A stretch of 64,000 nt of DNA from Anolis sagrei. Its lineage: Eukaryota; Chordata; Lepidosauria; Squamata; Anolidae. The notes below the pieces were generated by a model that made no database searches, was not told the DNA's origin, and was given only the letters and a program-made list of their open reading frames with translations. The position numbers and the translations under genes are program-made. Of this stretch, positions 22,622 through 33,892 are shown in pieces (position 1 is the first letter of the stretch; every line of letters begins with the position of its first letter). The DNA lies in NCBI RefSeq assembly GCF_037176765.1, contig NC_090026.1, forward strand, positions 55,718,717 through 55,782,716, given 5' to 3'.

Positions 22622-23640
22622 AAGTTTATTTATTATTCGAACTTATATGCCACCACTCCCCTGGGGCTCGGAGTGGCTTACAAGAACGGCTAAAATCTAA
22701 CACAATTTAAAAACAATTTAAAACAATTTAAAAACAGCAATATCAAAAATCAAAGGCCTGTCGAAACAGGTATGTCTTACAAGCCCTGCGGAAAGCTGGT
22801 AAGTCCTGCAAGGCACGGACTTCAGGTGACAGAGTATTCCAGAGCGATGGTGCCACTGCTGTAAAGGCTCTGCGTCTGGTTGCTGTTAGACGCAAGGTCT
22901 TGACACTGGGAATTTCCAATAGATCTTGGTCCTCAGAAGGGAGGGATCTCTGGGGTTGGTAGGGGGTGAGGTGGTCCCTCAGGTACATCGGCCCCAGACC
23001 ATGCAAGGCCTTAAATATGAGTACCATCACTTTGAAAGTGATCCGGTGCTCAATTGGTAACCAATGCAGCTGCAGTAAGATTGGTGTTATGTGGCATCTC
23101 ATCGGAATTCCCGCAAGAAGCCGAGCAGCTGCATTTTGTACCAACTTGAGCTTCCGGATCACCGACAGAGGAAGGGCAATATAGAGGGCGTTACAGTAGT
23201 CCAGTCTTGAGATGACTGTAGCTGGATCACCGTAGCTAGGTTGTCCCTGGACAGGTAGGGGGCCAGCCGTCTAGCTTGCCACAGATGAAAAAAAGCAGTT
23301 CTGCTAATGGTGGAGATCTGGGCCTCTATCGTCAGCAGAGGGTCCATAAGATCTCCGTCTTTGCTGGATTCACCCTCAACCTGCTGGCACGCAGCCATCC
23401 AGTAACGGCCTCAAGGCACTGATGGAAATAATCGGGTACAGAGTCCGGTCAGCCTTCCATCTTCAGCACCAGCTGAGTGTCATCGGCATACTGGTAACAC
23501 TCCAGCCCAAAACCTCGAACCAGCTGAGCAAGTGGTCGCATATAGATGCTAAACAACAGAGGGGAGAGAATGGCCCCCTGAGGAACCCCACAAGATAGAG
23601 GGGACCTCTCAGAGGCCAGGCCTCCCCTCTCCACTCACTG
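22622..23640 (-). mobile_element. L2-clade LINE, 3' half
   Basis: The minus strand encodes LSCGVPQGAILSPLLFSIYM, ECYQYADDTQLV and IRKLKLVQNAAARLLAG, then TAVAPSLWNTLSPEV. The tail, TTATTTATTATTCG, is at its left. It is 5'-truncated and frame-damaged. Confidence 0.85.
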
Positions 23641-24310
23641 TCCACGGTTGTGAAGAAAGTTGCTCCTAACACTGAAAAAAATTGTAGGTGTTGTAGGGGC
23701 CACTGCCCCCTTGCTTTCATCCCCTTTTTCTCAGTCCCTCCCTTCATACCTTTTCCACCTTTCCTTTCTCTCACTTCCTTCCCTCCTTTTTGTTTCTTCC
23801 CCCATCCTTTCTTTTACTTCTTTTCTCTTTCTTTCCATTACTTCCCCTCTCCTTCCTCCCTTCTCCAAGAAGGATAGAAACTCATAGTGGCTTCCTGTCA
23901 TCATTGTTCTCTTTGTCCTTCCTTCCTTCCTTCCTTCCTTCCTTCCTTCCTTCCTTCCTTCCTTCCTTCCTCTCATACAGATGTTACCTTTCTTTTCCAG
24001 TGACATCACAGAGGGTCACTTTGTTTAGCAATAACCAATCATTCACCAAGCAACAGGCAATCCAGTCACATCACAAAGGACTACTGGATTGTCACCTAGT
24101 AGCAGTTTTTGTGATAAAGACAGACAGACAGACAGACAGACATACTTTGACTTTTATATAGACTAGTGTCTCTATGAGGACAACCAGGTGTCGGAATGAC
24201 CACTGCCCCCTGCTTTCATCCCTTCTTTGTCTTTCCCATCTGCATACCTGTCTCTCTCTCTCTACTTCTTTCCTTCCTTCCTTCCTTTCCCTCTCTCTGT
24301 GTTAAACTCT
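23641..24310. repeat. Pyrimidine-rich low-complexity tract with (CCTT)n and (CAGA)n
   Basis: (CCTT)n occupies about 23918-23970 and (CAGA)n about 24118-24142, within a longer CT-rich stretch. Serine/phenylalanine/proline-rich open frames here are by-products of composition. Confidence 0.75.
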
Positions 24311-24750
24311 GTTAAACAGCTATGGAGAACTCTTTCAAAGCTTGGCTCAAAACTAGGAATGGATTCAGTACTGCATGAATACAGGGGTTACCTGCATTAT
24401 ACTTACAGAATCCATGCTGTGAGAAAAAACACCACAACGTGTTCCACAGGGCATTAATTTACAATAAACAACAAGTATCATGTGGAATGATTTTAATGGC
24501 TATTAGCTCTAGTGGTGGAATCCAAACATAAACCCTGCATCTAATTCTGGTTCTTAAGATACTTCGTCAAAAGGATCCTTCCCTGGGTCATTGAGGTTGG
24601 TCATCATGGCTTCAGAGGGATGCAGCTGTATCTCTGGGGCTCTCTTATATGAGCTCCCAAACCAACTCAAAGCACTGGTGGGCCGCTAGACAACTATTCA
24701 TTTTAACCTGTTATCAATACAGAGCTGGGTCGTGATTTCGTAGCATAGCA
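24311..24750. other. No recognised feature
   Basis: Intergenic sequence between the sulfotransferase 3' end and the next gene. No coding exon signal seen. Confidence 0.5.
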
Positions 24751-24755
24751 TAATA

Positions 24756-26455
24756 ATTTTATTTATTTATTTATTATTCGAACTTATATGCCTCCACTCC
24801 CCTAGGGTTCGGAGCGGCTTACAAGAACAGGCTAAAATCGAACACAATTTTAAAACAATTTAAAACAATTTAAAAACAGCAATATCAGAGATCAAAGACC
24901 CGTCGAAACAGATATGTCTTACATGCCCTGCGGAAAGTGATAAGTCCCGCAAGGCATGGACTTCAGGTGGCAGAGTATTCCAGAATGATGGCTCTGCATC
25001 CGGTTGCTGTTAGACGCAAGGTCTTGACACTGGGAATTTCCAATAGATCTTGGACCTCAGAACGGAGGGATCTCCAGCTGCGCCCGTACCTTGGGAGGTC
25101 TGACTTGGCCACGGTAGTCCACACTCTTGTCACATCCCGCCTAGACTACTGCAACGCTCTCTACGTGGGGCTGCCCCTGAAGACGGCCCGGAAGCTGCAA
25201 TTAGTCCAACGCACCGCAGCCATGATTCTAACAGGAGCGGAGCGCAGGGAGCACACAACCCCCCTGTTGCGCCAGCTCCACTGGCTGCCGATTTGCTACC
25301 GGGCTCAATTCAAGGTGTTGGTATTGGCCTATAAAGCCCTAAACGGTTCCGGCCCAAGATACCTATCTGACCGCATCTCGGCCTATGAACCCACCAGGAC
25401 TTTGAGATCTTCCGGGGAGGCCCTGCTCTCGATCCCGCCGGCCTCTCAAACACGGTTGGCGGGGACGAGAGATAGAGCCTTCTCGGTGGTGGCTCCTCGG
25501 CTGTGGAACTCCCTTCCTACAGACATTAGGTTGGCACCATCTCTCATGGCATTCCGAAGAAAGTTGAAGACCTGGATGTTTGTGCAGGCGTTTGAGTAAT
25601 TTAGTGCAATCTGGTAACCGAACATAGGAATGGAAGAATGGACGACGAACTTGGATCATGCATGGATGATGAGGCGATTGGGTATGGGTTTTTTGTAATA
25701 GTTGTGTATTGGGATTGCTTATTAATTATTAATGGAAAATGTGTAAGTTAACTGTCATTGTTGTATGGAACTATTGCTGTTTTTATTGTCTTTACTGTTT
25801 GTGAACCTCTGTGAGTCGCCCTCGGGCTTGAGATACAGCGGTATATAAGCATAGTAAATAAATAAATAAATCTCTGGGGTTGGTAGGGGGTGAGGCGGTC
25901 CCTCAGGTACATTGGCCCCAGACCATGCAAGGCCTTAAAGGTGAGTACCATCACTTTGAAAGTGATCCAGTGCTCGATTGGTAACCAATGCAGCTGCAAT
26001 AAGATTGGTGTTATGTGGCATCTCATTGGAATTCCTGCAAGAAGCCGAGCATCTGCATTTTGTACCAGCTTGAGCTTCCGGATCACCGTCAGAGGAAGGT
26101 CAATGTAGAGGGTGTTACAGTAGTCCAATCTTGAGATGACTGTGGCCTGGATCACTGTAGCTAAGTTGTCCCTGGACAAGTAGGGGGCCAGCCGTCTAGC
26201 CTGCCACAGATGAAAAAAAGCGGTTCTGCTAATGGCGGAGAGCTGGGCCTCCATCGTCAGCAGAGGGTCCAAAAGGACTCCCAGACTTTTTACCAATGAT
26301 GACGGGCGTAGTGCCTCGCCATCCAGGGTAGGCAGCTGGATATCCCCACTGCCCGGTTGACCCAGCCATAGGATCTCCGTCTTTGCTGGATTCACCCTCA
26401 ACCTGCTGGCACGCAGCCATCCAGTAATGGCCTCGAGGCACTGATGGAAATAAGG
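24756..26455 (-). mobile_element. L2-clade LINE split by a second, plus-strand L2-clade LINE
   Basis: The outer minus element covers 24756-25074 and 25870-26455. The inner element (25075-25869, +) encodes LRPYLGRSDLATVVHTL through FSVVAPRLWNSLPTDIRLA. ATCTC is duplicated at 25070-25074 and 25870-25874. An uninterrupted relative at 22945 reads GAGGGATCTCTGGGG, which confirms the joint. Confidence 0.85.
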
Positions 26456-26544
26456 CTGCTGTTATCATAAAAACAAAAGGGCTGCAGGAATTGTGAGAGT
26501 GGCATTTTTATTTTTATGTAAGTATGGATAGAATACATGGCCTG

Positions 26545-27180
26545 TTGCATTCTGAACTCTACCAACAATGGAATGGAACCAACTTGGCACACAAAACTCC
26601 CATTACCAACAAAAACTACTGGAAGGGTTTGGTGGGCATTGACCTTGAGTTTTGAAGTTGTAGTTCATCTACATCCAAAGAGCATGGTGGACTCAAACAA
26701 TGATGGATCTGGACCAAACTTGACATGAATTCTCAATACCGAAATGTGGAGTTTGGGCAAAATAGACCTTGACATTTGGGTGTTGTAGTTGCTGGGATTT
26801 ATAGTTCACCTACAATCGAAGAGCATTCTGAAATCTATTAACAATGCAATTGAGCCAAACTTGGCACACAGAACTTCCATGACCCACAGAAAATACTGGA
26901 AGGGTTTGGTGGGCATTGACCTTGAGTTTTGGGGTTGTAGTACACCTACATCCAGAGAGCATGGTGGACTCAAACAATGATGGAAATGGACCCAACTTGG
27001 CACGATTATTCCATATGCCCAAATATGAATACAGATGGAGTCTAGGGGCAATAGACCTTGATATTTGGGAGTCATCATTGTTGGGATTTATAGTTCACCT
27101 ACAACCAAAGAGCATTCTGAACTCCACCAATGATAGAACTGGGTCAAACTTCGCAAACAGGACCTCCATGACATATTTTA
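26545..27180 (-). mobile_element. SPIN-like hAT fragments (repeated internal module)
   Basis: Several degenerate copies of the module with CCAAACTTGGCACACAGAAC and TTTATAGTTCACCTACAAT lie in tandem. They are the interior of the non-autonomous hAT family seen whole at 62780-63519. No terminal repeats are visible. Confidence 0.65.
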
Positions 27181-27229
27181 AATTTTAATTATTACATTTG
27201 GTCCAGCCATAAGTTTTTAAATGCCATCA

Positions 27230-27412
27230 TGCTATTGTTAATGTTTCTTGCTTATTTTCTGTTATGGGTTTTATTTACTGCTTGTATTATTGTTGTTTTT
27301 GCTTTTGTTATTGCTGTGTTGTGGGCTCGGCCTCATGTAAGCCGCAGAGTCCTTTGGAGAAATGGTAGCGGGGTACAAATAAAGTATTATTATTATTATT
27401 ATTATTATTATA
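27230..27412 (+). mobile_element. LINE/SINE 3' tail with (TTA)n
   Basis: GTAAGCCGCAGAGTCCTTTG, GGTAGCGGGGTACAAATAAA, then (TTA)n. Same family as 21890-22028. Confidence 0.55.
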
Positions 27413-27427
27413 TACATTGCCACCATC

Positions 27428-27940
27428 AGTATCAGCAATGCACGTCAACGACTTAAATCTAGACATAGTTTTCTAAGATCTACAGAGACACTCGCTGGAA
27501 CACCTCAGCAAGCAAGAGTCCAAAAGTGGCAGGCTCAAACCCAGCACCTCAACCAATGGCTGATACCAAATGAGAAACTCCCTCCTGGGCACACAGAGGA
27601 CTGGGCGACTTGGAAGGCGCTGAACAGACTGCGCTCTGGCACCACGAGATGCAGAGCCAACCTTCAGAAATGGGGCTACAAAGTGGAATCCTCGACATGT
27701 GAGTGTGGAGAGGAGCAAACCACAGACCACCTGCTGCAATGCAACCTGAGCCCAGCCACATCCACAATGGAGGACCTTCTTGCAGCAACACCGGAGGCAC
27801 TCCAAGTGGCCAGATACTGGTCAAAGTACATTTACCCAACTACCAAACTCAACAAGTTTTGTATTTTTCTGTTTGTTTGCTTTGTTCTGTTAGAAATGTA
27901 ATATAATGGACTGGTTGCTCTGACACGACAAATAAAATAA
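27428..27940 (+). mobile_element. 5'-truncated jockey-type (possibly Vingi) LINE with 12-bp target duplication
   Basis: ATTGCCACCATC flanks it (27416-27427 and 27941-27952). It encodes QKWQAQ-like text, QHLNQWLIPNEKLPPGH-like text and a terminal cysteine cluster CECGEEQTTDHLLQC. Longer relatives lie at 61130-62458. The clade is uncertain. Confidence 0.72.
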
Positions 27941-28157
27941 ATTGCCACCATCTTTTCAGAAAGAATATTTTTCCACCCAGCCTTTCAAAACCTCAGCAAT
28001 TACCCATTCGACATATTCATGCTGGCCATGCCGCATAATACAAGAAAATACCAAATCTGACACCCTCCTTGTGACCCTCCCAGGTTGAAAAACACTGATT
28101 TAGATGAAGGAAAAGGAGAGGCACTGAAGTAGCCCTATCCTACCCACCACAACTCAC

Positions 28158-28573
28158 CACAATTGAAGAGAGATATTGAGAAGCTGGAATGTGTCCAGAG
28201 GGCAACTAAAATGATGAAGGGTCTGGAGAACAAGCCCTATGAGGAGCGGCCTAAAGAACTGGGCATGTTTAGCCTGAAGAAGAGAAGGCTGAGAGGAGAT
28301 ATGATAGCCATGTGAGAGGAGGTCACAGGGAGCAAGCTTGTTTTCTGCTTCCCTGGAGACTAGGAACAATGGCTTCAAACTACAAGAAAGGAGATTCCAT
28401 CTGAACATGAGGAAGAACTTCCTGACTGTGAGAGCCGTTCAGCAGTGGAACTCTCTGTGCCGGAGTGTGGCTGGATGGCCATCTGTCGGGGGTGCTTTGA
28501 ATGCAATATTCCTGCTTCTTGGCAGGGGGTTGGACTGGATGGCCCATGAGGTCTCTTCCAACTCTATGATTCA
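28158..28573 (+). mobile_element. CR1 LINE, 3' end
   Basis: It encodes [20 protein letters not shown] and RRFHLNMRKNFLTVRAVQQW and ends TCTATGATTC, the CR1 tail. 5'-truncated. A Penelope end fragment follows (28575-28640). Confidence 0.88.
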
Positions 28574-28732
28574 CCAAATAATAACTCAAAAACCCAACAT
28601 GGCCATACAGTCCGAAAAACCTACAGCAACCCAAGCCAATGTGTGACTGGGGCAAACCAATGTAGGCTGGATCCAAAGGAGCCTTTCCCCACTCGCTTTC
28701 CCTTCCCTTGAAAGCAGAGAATCCTGGCTGGG

Positions 28733-28887
28733 TGACGTCAAAAAGCCCCCCGGTGACGTCACGCCCACTGTGCTGCCTTGATTGCCTTGGCCGGCAGGCA
28801 GGCATTCAGAGCGGGGCTTAAGGGCGCGCCAGCAGCCAGCACCCGTGTTACCAGCTACACGCGGGGCGAAACCGGGCTATATCCGCC
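28733..28887 (+). promoter_or_regulatory. CRE-containing CpG-rich promoter of the giant-repeat gene
   Basis: Two perfect palindromic cAMP response elements, TGACGTCA, lie at 28733-28740 and 28754-28761, 21 bp start to start (two helical turns). A G/C-rich stretch with GAGCGGGGCTTAAGGGCGCG follows. No TATA box is seen. The arrangement fits a CREB/CREM-driven promoter; the start site is probably around 28790-28850. Function is inferred from sequence. Confidence 0.6.
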
Positions 28888-28903
28888 ATGGGGAAGAATA
28901 AAG
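28888..28903 (+). CDS. Giant-repeat protein gene, coding exon 1
   Basis: ATG at 28888 sits in a strong start context (CCGCCATGG). Five codons, MGKNK, plus one base precede a consensus donor, gtgagc at 28904. Exon 2 continues the codon, giving MGKNKGGWRKFFCC. The start choice rests on the start context, the donor, the upstream CRE pair and the fact that phases 1, 2, 0 and 2 at the following junctions keep one frame open to the end. I do not recognise the gene. Confidence 0.6.
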
Positions 28904-29146
28904 GTGAGCCCCTGGGCAGGGAAAAGCTGTGGAAAGCCTTGGGAGTTGGGTTGGCCAATGGCGAGAAAGGACTGTTTGCCCTCAGCCAGGATCCTCTACA
29001 TCCAGAAGCTGTAAAACCTCCAAAGAAGCCAGTATAGTGTATGTGTTTATTCATATCAAGTTTGCAAATATGATCTGAGCCAAAGACCCACTAAAAGCCA
29101 TGGCTGACATGGAGCTGTTACTGTGGACTCATCTTGTGGTGTTTCA

Positions 29147-29187
<41 letters not shown>
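29147..29187. repeat. (AAT)n microsatellite
   Basis: About fourteen AAT units beside the Helitron at 29207. Confidence 0.9.
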
Positions 29188-29189
<2 letters not shown>

Positions 29190-29206
29190 GATTATTAATA
29201 ATTAAC

Positions 29207-29571
29207 TAGCTGTGTCCTGCCACGCGTTGCTGTGGCCTATAGTAAAACTTATCAAAGTTGAGGTAGATATCTGGACTATTATGAAAGAGAGGTCCCTACC
29301 TATTCCTTCCCCCTTTTCCTCCCCCTTTCTCTCCTTCCTTCCTTCTCTACCTCTTTCCTTCTTTCACTACTTGGTTTCATCCTTCTCTCTTTCCTTCATT
29401 CCCTCCCCCTTTCTTCCTTTGCCTTTCTTCCCTCCCTGTTAGCTTCCTTCTTTCACTTTTTATTTCCTTTTATTTTACCACCATCATAACAATAACAATA
29501 ATGCAATGCATTGCCTCTGGGACCTGACACCTCTCCCATTCCCCCTAAAAGGGTCTCATAGGAACAATAGC

Positions 29572-29607
<36 letters not shown>

Positions 29608-30556
29608 GAAATAACAACCTTTACCCGCCACGTGTTGCTGTGGCCAATCTTCCCTCTTTCTCTCCTTCTTTCCCTCCTTCCTTCCTTCCTTCCCTCCCAT
29701 CTTTCCTTCTCCTCTTCTTTCTCTATCTCTTTCCTTCCTTCCCCCTTTTTCTTTCTTTTCTGCTGTCTCTCTTTTCTTTCCTTCCATCTTTCCTTTTCTT
29801 CTTCCTTCTTTCTCTAACTTTCCTTCCTTCCCCCTTTTTCTTTACTTCCCTTTCTCTTTCTTCCTTCTTTCCTTCCTTCCTGTCTTTCCTAGATTTTGAC
29901 AGGGCGGGAAGGGGCGGGGTGGGGTTTGGAGGTGGCGTGAAGTAAAAGGAGGTAAGATTGGGGTGGGGGAGTGATGGAGCGTGGGGTTGCGTGTGTGTGT
30001 GCGGCGGTGGGGGGAGTGATGGAGTGTGGGGTTGTGTGTGTGTGTGCAGCGGCGGGGGGAGTGATGGGGCGTGGGGTTGCGTGTGTGTGTGCGGCGGCGG
30101 GGGGAGTGGGGTTGCGTGTGTGCGTGCGGCAGCGGGGGGAGTGATGGAGTGTGGGGTTGCGTGTGTGTGTGCGGCGGCGGGGAGAGTGGAGTTGTGCTTG
30201 TGTGTGCGGCGGCAGGGGGAGTGATGGAGTGTGGGGTTGTGTGTGTGTGTGCGGCAGGGGGTGTGTGTGTGCGGGAAGCGGCACAGCGGGGCTTGGAGTG
30301 GGCATGGTTTCCACAGAGGGAACGTTGGCCGGAAGGCCATGTGCGCGCGCCAGGGAACTTGCGGCTGGGTGCCAATGCGCATGCTCAGTTGTTTTGCCGT
30401 TTTGTGAGTGTGTTGTTGTGTTGTTTTTCATTTTGAGTAGATATGTTTGTACCTTGTGGGTTGTGTTATGAGCATGGGAATTTTGGTTAAGTTTCGTTGG
30501 GGGGTTTTTGAGTTTTGTTTCCTTGTTGGATGCCCCTAACAAATTTATATATATAG
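29207..30556 (-). mobile_element. Helitron-like rolling-circle transposon
   Basis: On the minus strand it starts TCTATATATATAAATTTG (right end, about 30556) and ends CTAG (29207-29210) next to A/T, the Helitron hallmark of TC...CTRR without target duplication. The interior is CT-rich with an (AAT)n tract and a GT-rich minisatellite (29961-30285). No Rep/helicase coding is seen, so it is non-autonomous. Confidence 0.6.
29961..30285 (+). repeat. G- and GT-rich minisatellite, unit about 45 bp
   Basis: About six or seven copies of GGGGGAGTGATGGAGTGTGG joined to GTTGCGTGTGTGTG and CGGCGGCG. Alternating GT runs and G clusters could form Z-DNA or quadruplex structures. The histidine/proline-rich antisense frames across it are composition artefacts. 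Confidence 0.85.
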
Positions 30557-30597
30557 ATAATGTATTATTATTATTAATATTATTAATAATAATAACA

Positions 30598-30752
30598 ATA
30601 AACCTTTATTTATACCCCGCTAACATCTCCCAAAGGACTTGGTGGGGCTTACAAGAGGCCGAGGCCCAACACATCAATAAAACGACAGCGTAATAAATAC
30701 AACAATAAATATACTCATAAAACAAGCAATAAACATTAAAACAATAGCAATA
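30598..30752 (-). mobile_element. L2-type LINE tail
   Basis: AAACCTTTATTTATACCCCG and CTTGGTGGGGCTTACAAGAG mark the reverse complement of an L2-type 3' end, preceded by (TTA)n. Confidence 0.6.
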
Positions 30753-31349
30753 AGCATTAGAATCATAGAATCAAAGAGTTGGAAGAGACCTCATGGGCCA
30801 TCCAGTCCAACCCCCTGCCAAGAAGCAGGAATATTGCATTCAAATCACCCCTGACAGATGGCCATCCAGCCTCTGTTTAAAAGCTTCCAAAGAAGGAGCC
30901 TCCACCACACTCCGGGGCGACTAAAATGATCAAGGGTCTGGAGAACAAGCCCTATGAGGAGCGGCTTAAGGAGCTGGGCATGTTTAGCCTGAAGAAGAGA
31001 AGGCTGAGAGGAGATATGATAGCCATGTATAAATATGTGAGAGGAAGCCACAGGGAGGAGGGAGCAAGCTTGTTTTCTGCTTCCTTGGAGACTAGGACGC
31101 GGAACAATGGCTTCAAACTACAAGAGAGGAGATTCCATCTGAACATGAGGAAGAACTTCCTGACTGTGAGAGCCGTTCAACAGTGGGACTCTCTGCCCCG
31201 GAGTGTGGTGGAGGCTCCTTCTTTGGAAGCTTTTAAACAGGGGCTGGATGGCCATCTGTCAGGGGTGATTTGAGTGCAATATTCCTGCTTCTTGGCAGGG
31301 GCTTGGACTGGATGGCCCATGAGGTCTTTGATTCTATGATTCTATGATT
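30753..31349. mobile_element. Two CR1 3' ends in inverted orientation
   Basis: 30753-30916 (-) and 30917-31349 (+) are both CR1 3' ends joined at CCGGGGCGACTAAAATG. The plus copy encodes [20 protein letters not shown] through EAPSLEAFKQGLDGHLSGVI. The outer about 160 bases of each side are complementary. Confidence 0.85.
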
Positions 31350-31563
31350 CTTCTCAAACTATAGCCCACCCCCCAACAATCTGAGGGACCGTGAACCGAC
31401 CCTCTGCTAAAAAGTTTGAAGATCCCTGCTTTATTGTTTCCTTCTTTTGACCTTGGAAATTGAGGAATTTTACATGATACAGTGAAAACCAACCAGAGAA
31501 AAAAAATGGAGGTATGGGCTGGGACAGGTCAGTTGTTAAAAAATACATCCATTTGTTTTATAG

Positions 31564-31621
31564 GAGGCTGGAGAAAATTTTTCTGCTGTGCTGGCCCACC
31601 TGAAACTCAGTCTACAACATG
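31564..31621 (+). CDS. Giant-repeat protein gene, coding exon 2
   Basis: The exon is 58 nt, between a tttatag acceptor and a consensus donor, gtaagc. In the phase set by exon 1 it reads GGWRKFFCCAGPPETQSTT and leaves two bases. The FFCC next to basic residues, near an N-terminal Met-Gly, resembles a lipidated membrane anchor (inference). No stop in frame. Prediction from splice signals and phase, without transcript support. Confidence 0.55.
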
Positions 31622-31645
31622 GTAAGCTGGATTCTCCAACCATTT

Positions 31646-31653
31646 CCTGGTGA

Positions 31654-31690
<37 letters not shown>

Positions 31691-32650
31691 TATTTATATC
31701 CCGTTCCATCTCCTCCAAGGGGATTCGGTGCGGCTTACATGAGGCCACGCCCATCAGTACAATACACAACAATATAACACAAGAACATAATAAAACAAAA
31801 AAACCCCATAAATGAAAAACAATATAATAGCAACACAACAATATAAAATCTGACATGAAGACACAAAAGATTTCGCTGGGCAAGTCCAAATTCAGGATAA
31901 AATTTTAAAACATTGGGAGATAGGGCAATGTCAAACATCGGGAGGGGAGTCTTCAAGCATCAGGGCTGAATCCAGGAGGACACCCAAGCTGCGGACCTGT
32001 GATTTCAGGGGAAGTGCAACCCCGTCAAGCACAGGTTTCCACCCAATATCCCGATCCTGCCTACGATTGACCAGGAGGACCTCTGTCTTGTCAGGATTGA
32101 TCCTCAGCTTGTTCATCCCCATCCAGACCATCACAGCGGTAAGGCAAACATCCAGCACCCAAGGGGCTTCCTTGGAATTAGGTGGAAAGGAGTAGTAGAG
32201 TTGGGCGTCATCCGCATAGAGATGGCACCAAACTCCAAAACTCCGGATGACCTCTCCCAGTGGTTTCATGTAGATGTTAAAAAGCATGGGGGACAGAATG
32301 GAACCTTGCTGGACCCCACAGGTCAAAGACCAGGGGTCCAAGCAGGTGTCCCCCAGCTTCACCATCTGGGAACGACCCTAAAGGAAGGACCGGAGCCACG
32401 ACAGAGTTGTGCCCCCGAGACCTATCCCGGAGAGCCGACTCAGAAGGATACCATGGTTGATGGTATCGAAAGCTGCTGAGATGTCCAAGAGAACCAGCAG
32501 GGTCACACATAAAGGGAACTGTATCCATCCTTTCAAAGAATGGTCAACAAACCGCAGCCTTCCATGTTTTGTTGGATCATAACTCACACCAGCCTTAATC
32601 ATTAGAGAGGAAGGCTGAGAGATCCATTTGACCAATGTTAGAACATTATT
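31646..32650 (-). mobile_element. L2-clade LINE with (TAA)n tail
   Basis: The minus strand encodes VTLLVLLDISAAFDTINHGI, LTCGVQQGSILSPMLFNIYM and CHLYADDAQLYYSF, then a NPDKTEVLLVN segment. (TAA)n lies at its left end. Confidence 0.85.
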
Positions 32651-32654
32651 ATTT

Positions 32655-33375
32655 TTTTCATTTGTATACCGCCATTCTCAGCCCTAAGGCAACTCATAGC
32701 GGTTTACAACAAGCAAAAACAAGGCGAACAATCAAGGCAAAAATTCAATGCGGCATCAACAAGGTACTTAAAAACAGTTAACACAGAAACAAATTAAACA
32801 ATTTAACAGTAATAAACATTCAGTGGCGTCTTATAGCTAGAATCATGATCCAAACTCGTCAGTCGTAGTTCCATTTCCTGAAATTCATTGCACTGCTTAT
32901 TCAAACGCCTGTTCAAATAACCAGGTTTTCACTTTCCTCCGGAATACCATCAATGAGGGGGCTAATCTGATGTCCGTGGGAAGGGCGTTCCACAGCCGAG
33001 GGGCCACCACCGAGAAGGCCCTGTCTCTCGTCCCCGCCAGCCGCGTCTGTGTTGCAGGCGGGATCGAGAGCAGGGCCTCGCCGGAAGATCTCAAAGTCCT
33101 AGTGGGTTCGTAGGTGGAGATGCGATTGGATAGGTAACTTGGGCCAAAACCGTTTAGGGCTTTATAGGCCAAAGCCAGCACTTTGAATTGGGCCCGGTAG
33201 CAAATTGGTAGCCAATGGAGCTGGCGCAACAGAGGGGTTGTATGCTCCCTGTGTGCCACCCCTGGTAGTATCATGGCTGCCACACGCTGGACCAATTGAA
33301 GCTTCCGAGCCGTCTTCAATGGCAACCCCACGTAGAGAGCGTTGCAGTAGTCTAAACGGGATGTAACAAGAATAA
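32655..33375 (-). mobile_element. L2-clade LINE, 3' end
   Basis: The minus strand encodes VTSRLDYCNALYVGLPLKTA, LLRQLHWLPICYRAQFKVL and FSVVAPRLWNALPTDIRLA. Same subfamily as the inner element at 25075-25869. Confidence 0.85.
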
Positions 33376-33483
33376 AGGGGACAGAATCATTATTTCCAAA
33401 TATGAAATTAATTCCTGATGTTAGAGACCAGGGAGACCATGCGTACACCACAGAGTTTTCAGCAAAATTTCAGCATGTTATTA

Positions 33484-33484
<1 letters not shown>

Positions 33485-33526
<42 letters not shown>

Positions 33527-33620
33527 TATTTATACCCCGCCACCATTTCCCCAAGGGGACTCAGGGCAGCTTACATGAGGCCAAGCCCAGCAATACAACA
33601 ATGCAAATATACATATAAAA
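33485..33620 (-). repeat. (AAT)n microsatellite and L2-type tail
   Basis: (AAT)n at 33485-33522, then ACTTTATTTATACCCCGCC and GGGGACTCAGGGCAGCTTAC. Confidence 0.7.
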
Positions 33621-33892
33621 ATACAATGCAATATAAGGAAATAAAATAAAATTCAAATACAAAAAGTGTTCTGTATTTGGTGGCAGCGTGTATTAAACTT
33701 TAAGAAGAATAAAGGGGACAGAATCATCTACAGTTGAGTAACACATAGAGCGATATTCCTCACAGCTATTAGGCTACCCTGTCACAGTAATCCTTACAAT
33801 TCAGAGAAAAACTATTGTGAAAATATTTCAAAATGTAAAAGCCAAACAGTTTACTTCACAGGCAAATAATCCTTAAATTAGTTCTGTAACTA

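Noticed and set aside
29723-30542. Histidine/proline-rich minus-strand frames of about 180-220 codons
   Set aside because: They read the GT-rich minisatellite and the CT-rich Helitron interior in three overlapping frames; composition artefact.
33368-33726. Repeated AGAATAAAGGGGACAGAAT as a target duplication
   Set aside because: The copies flank a mixed interval without a single clear element; could be a duplication, but no insertion is defined.
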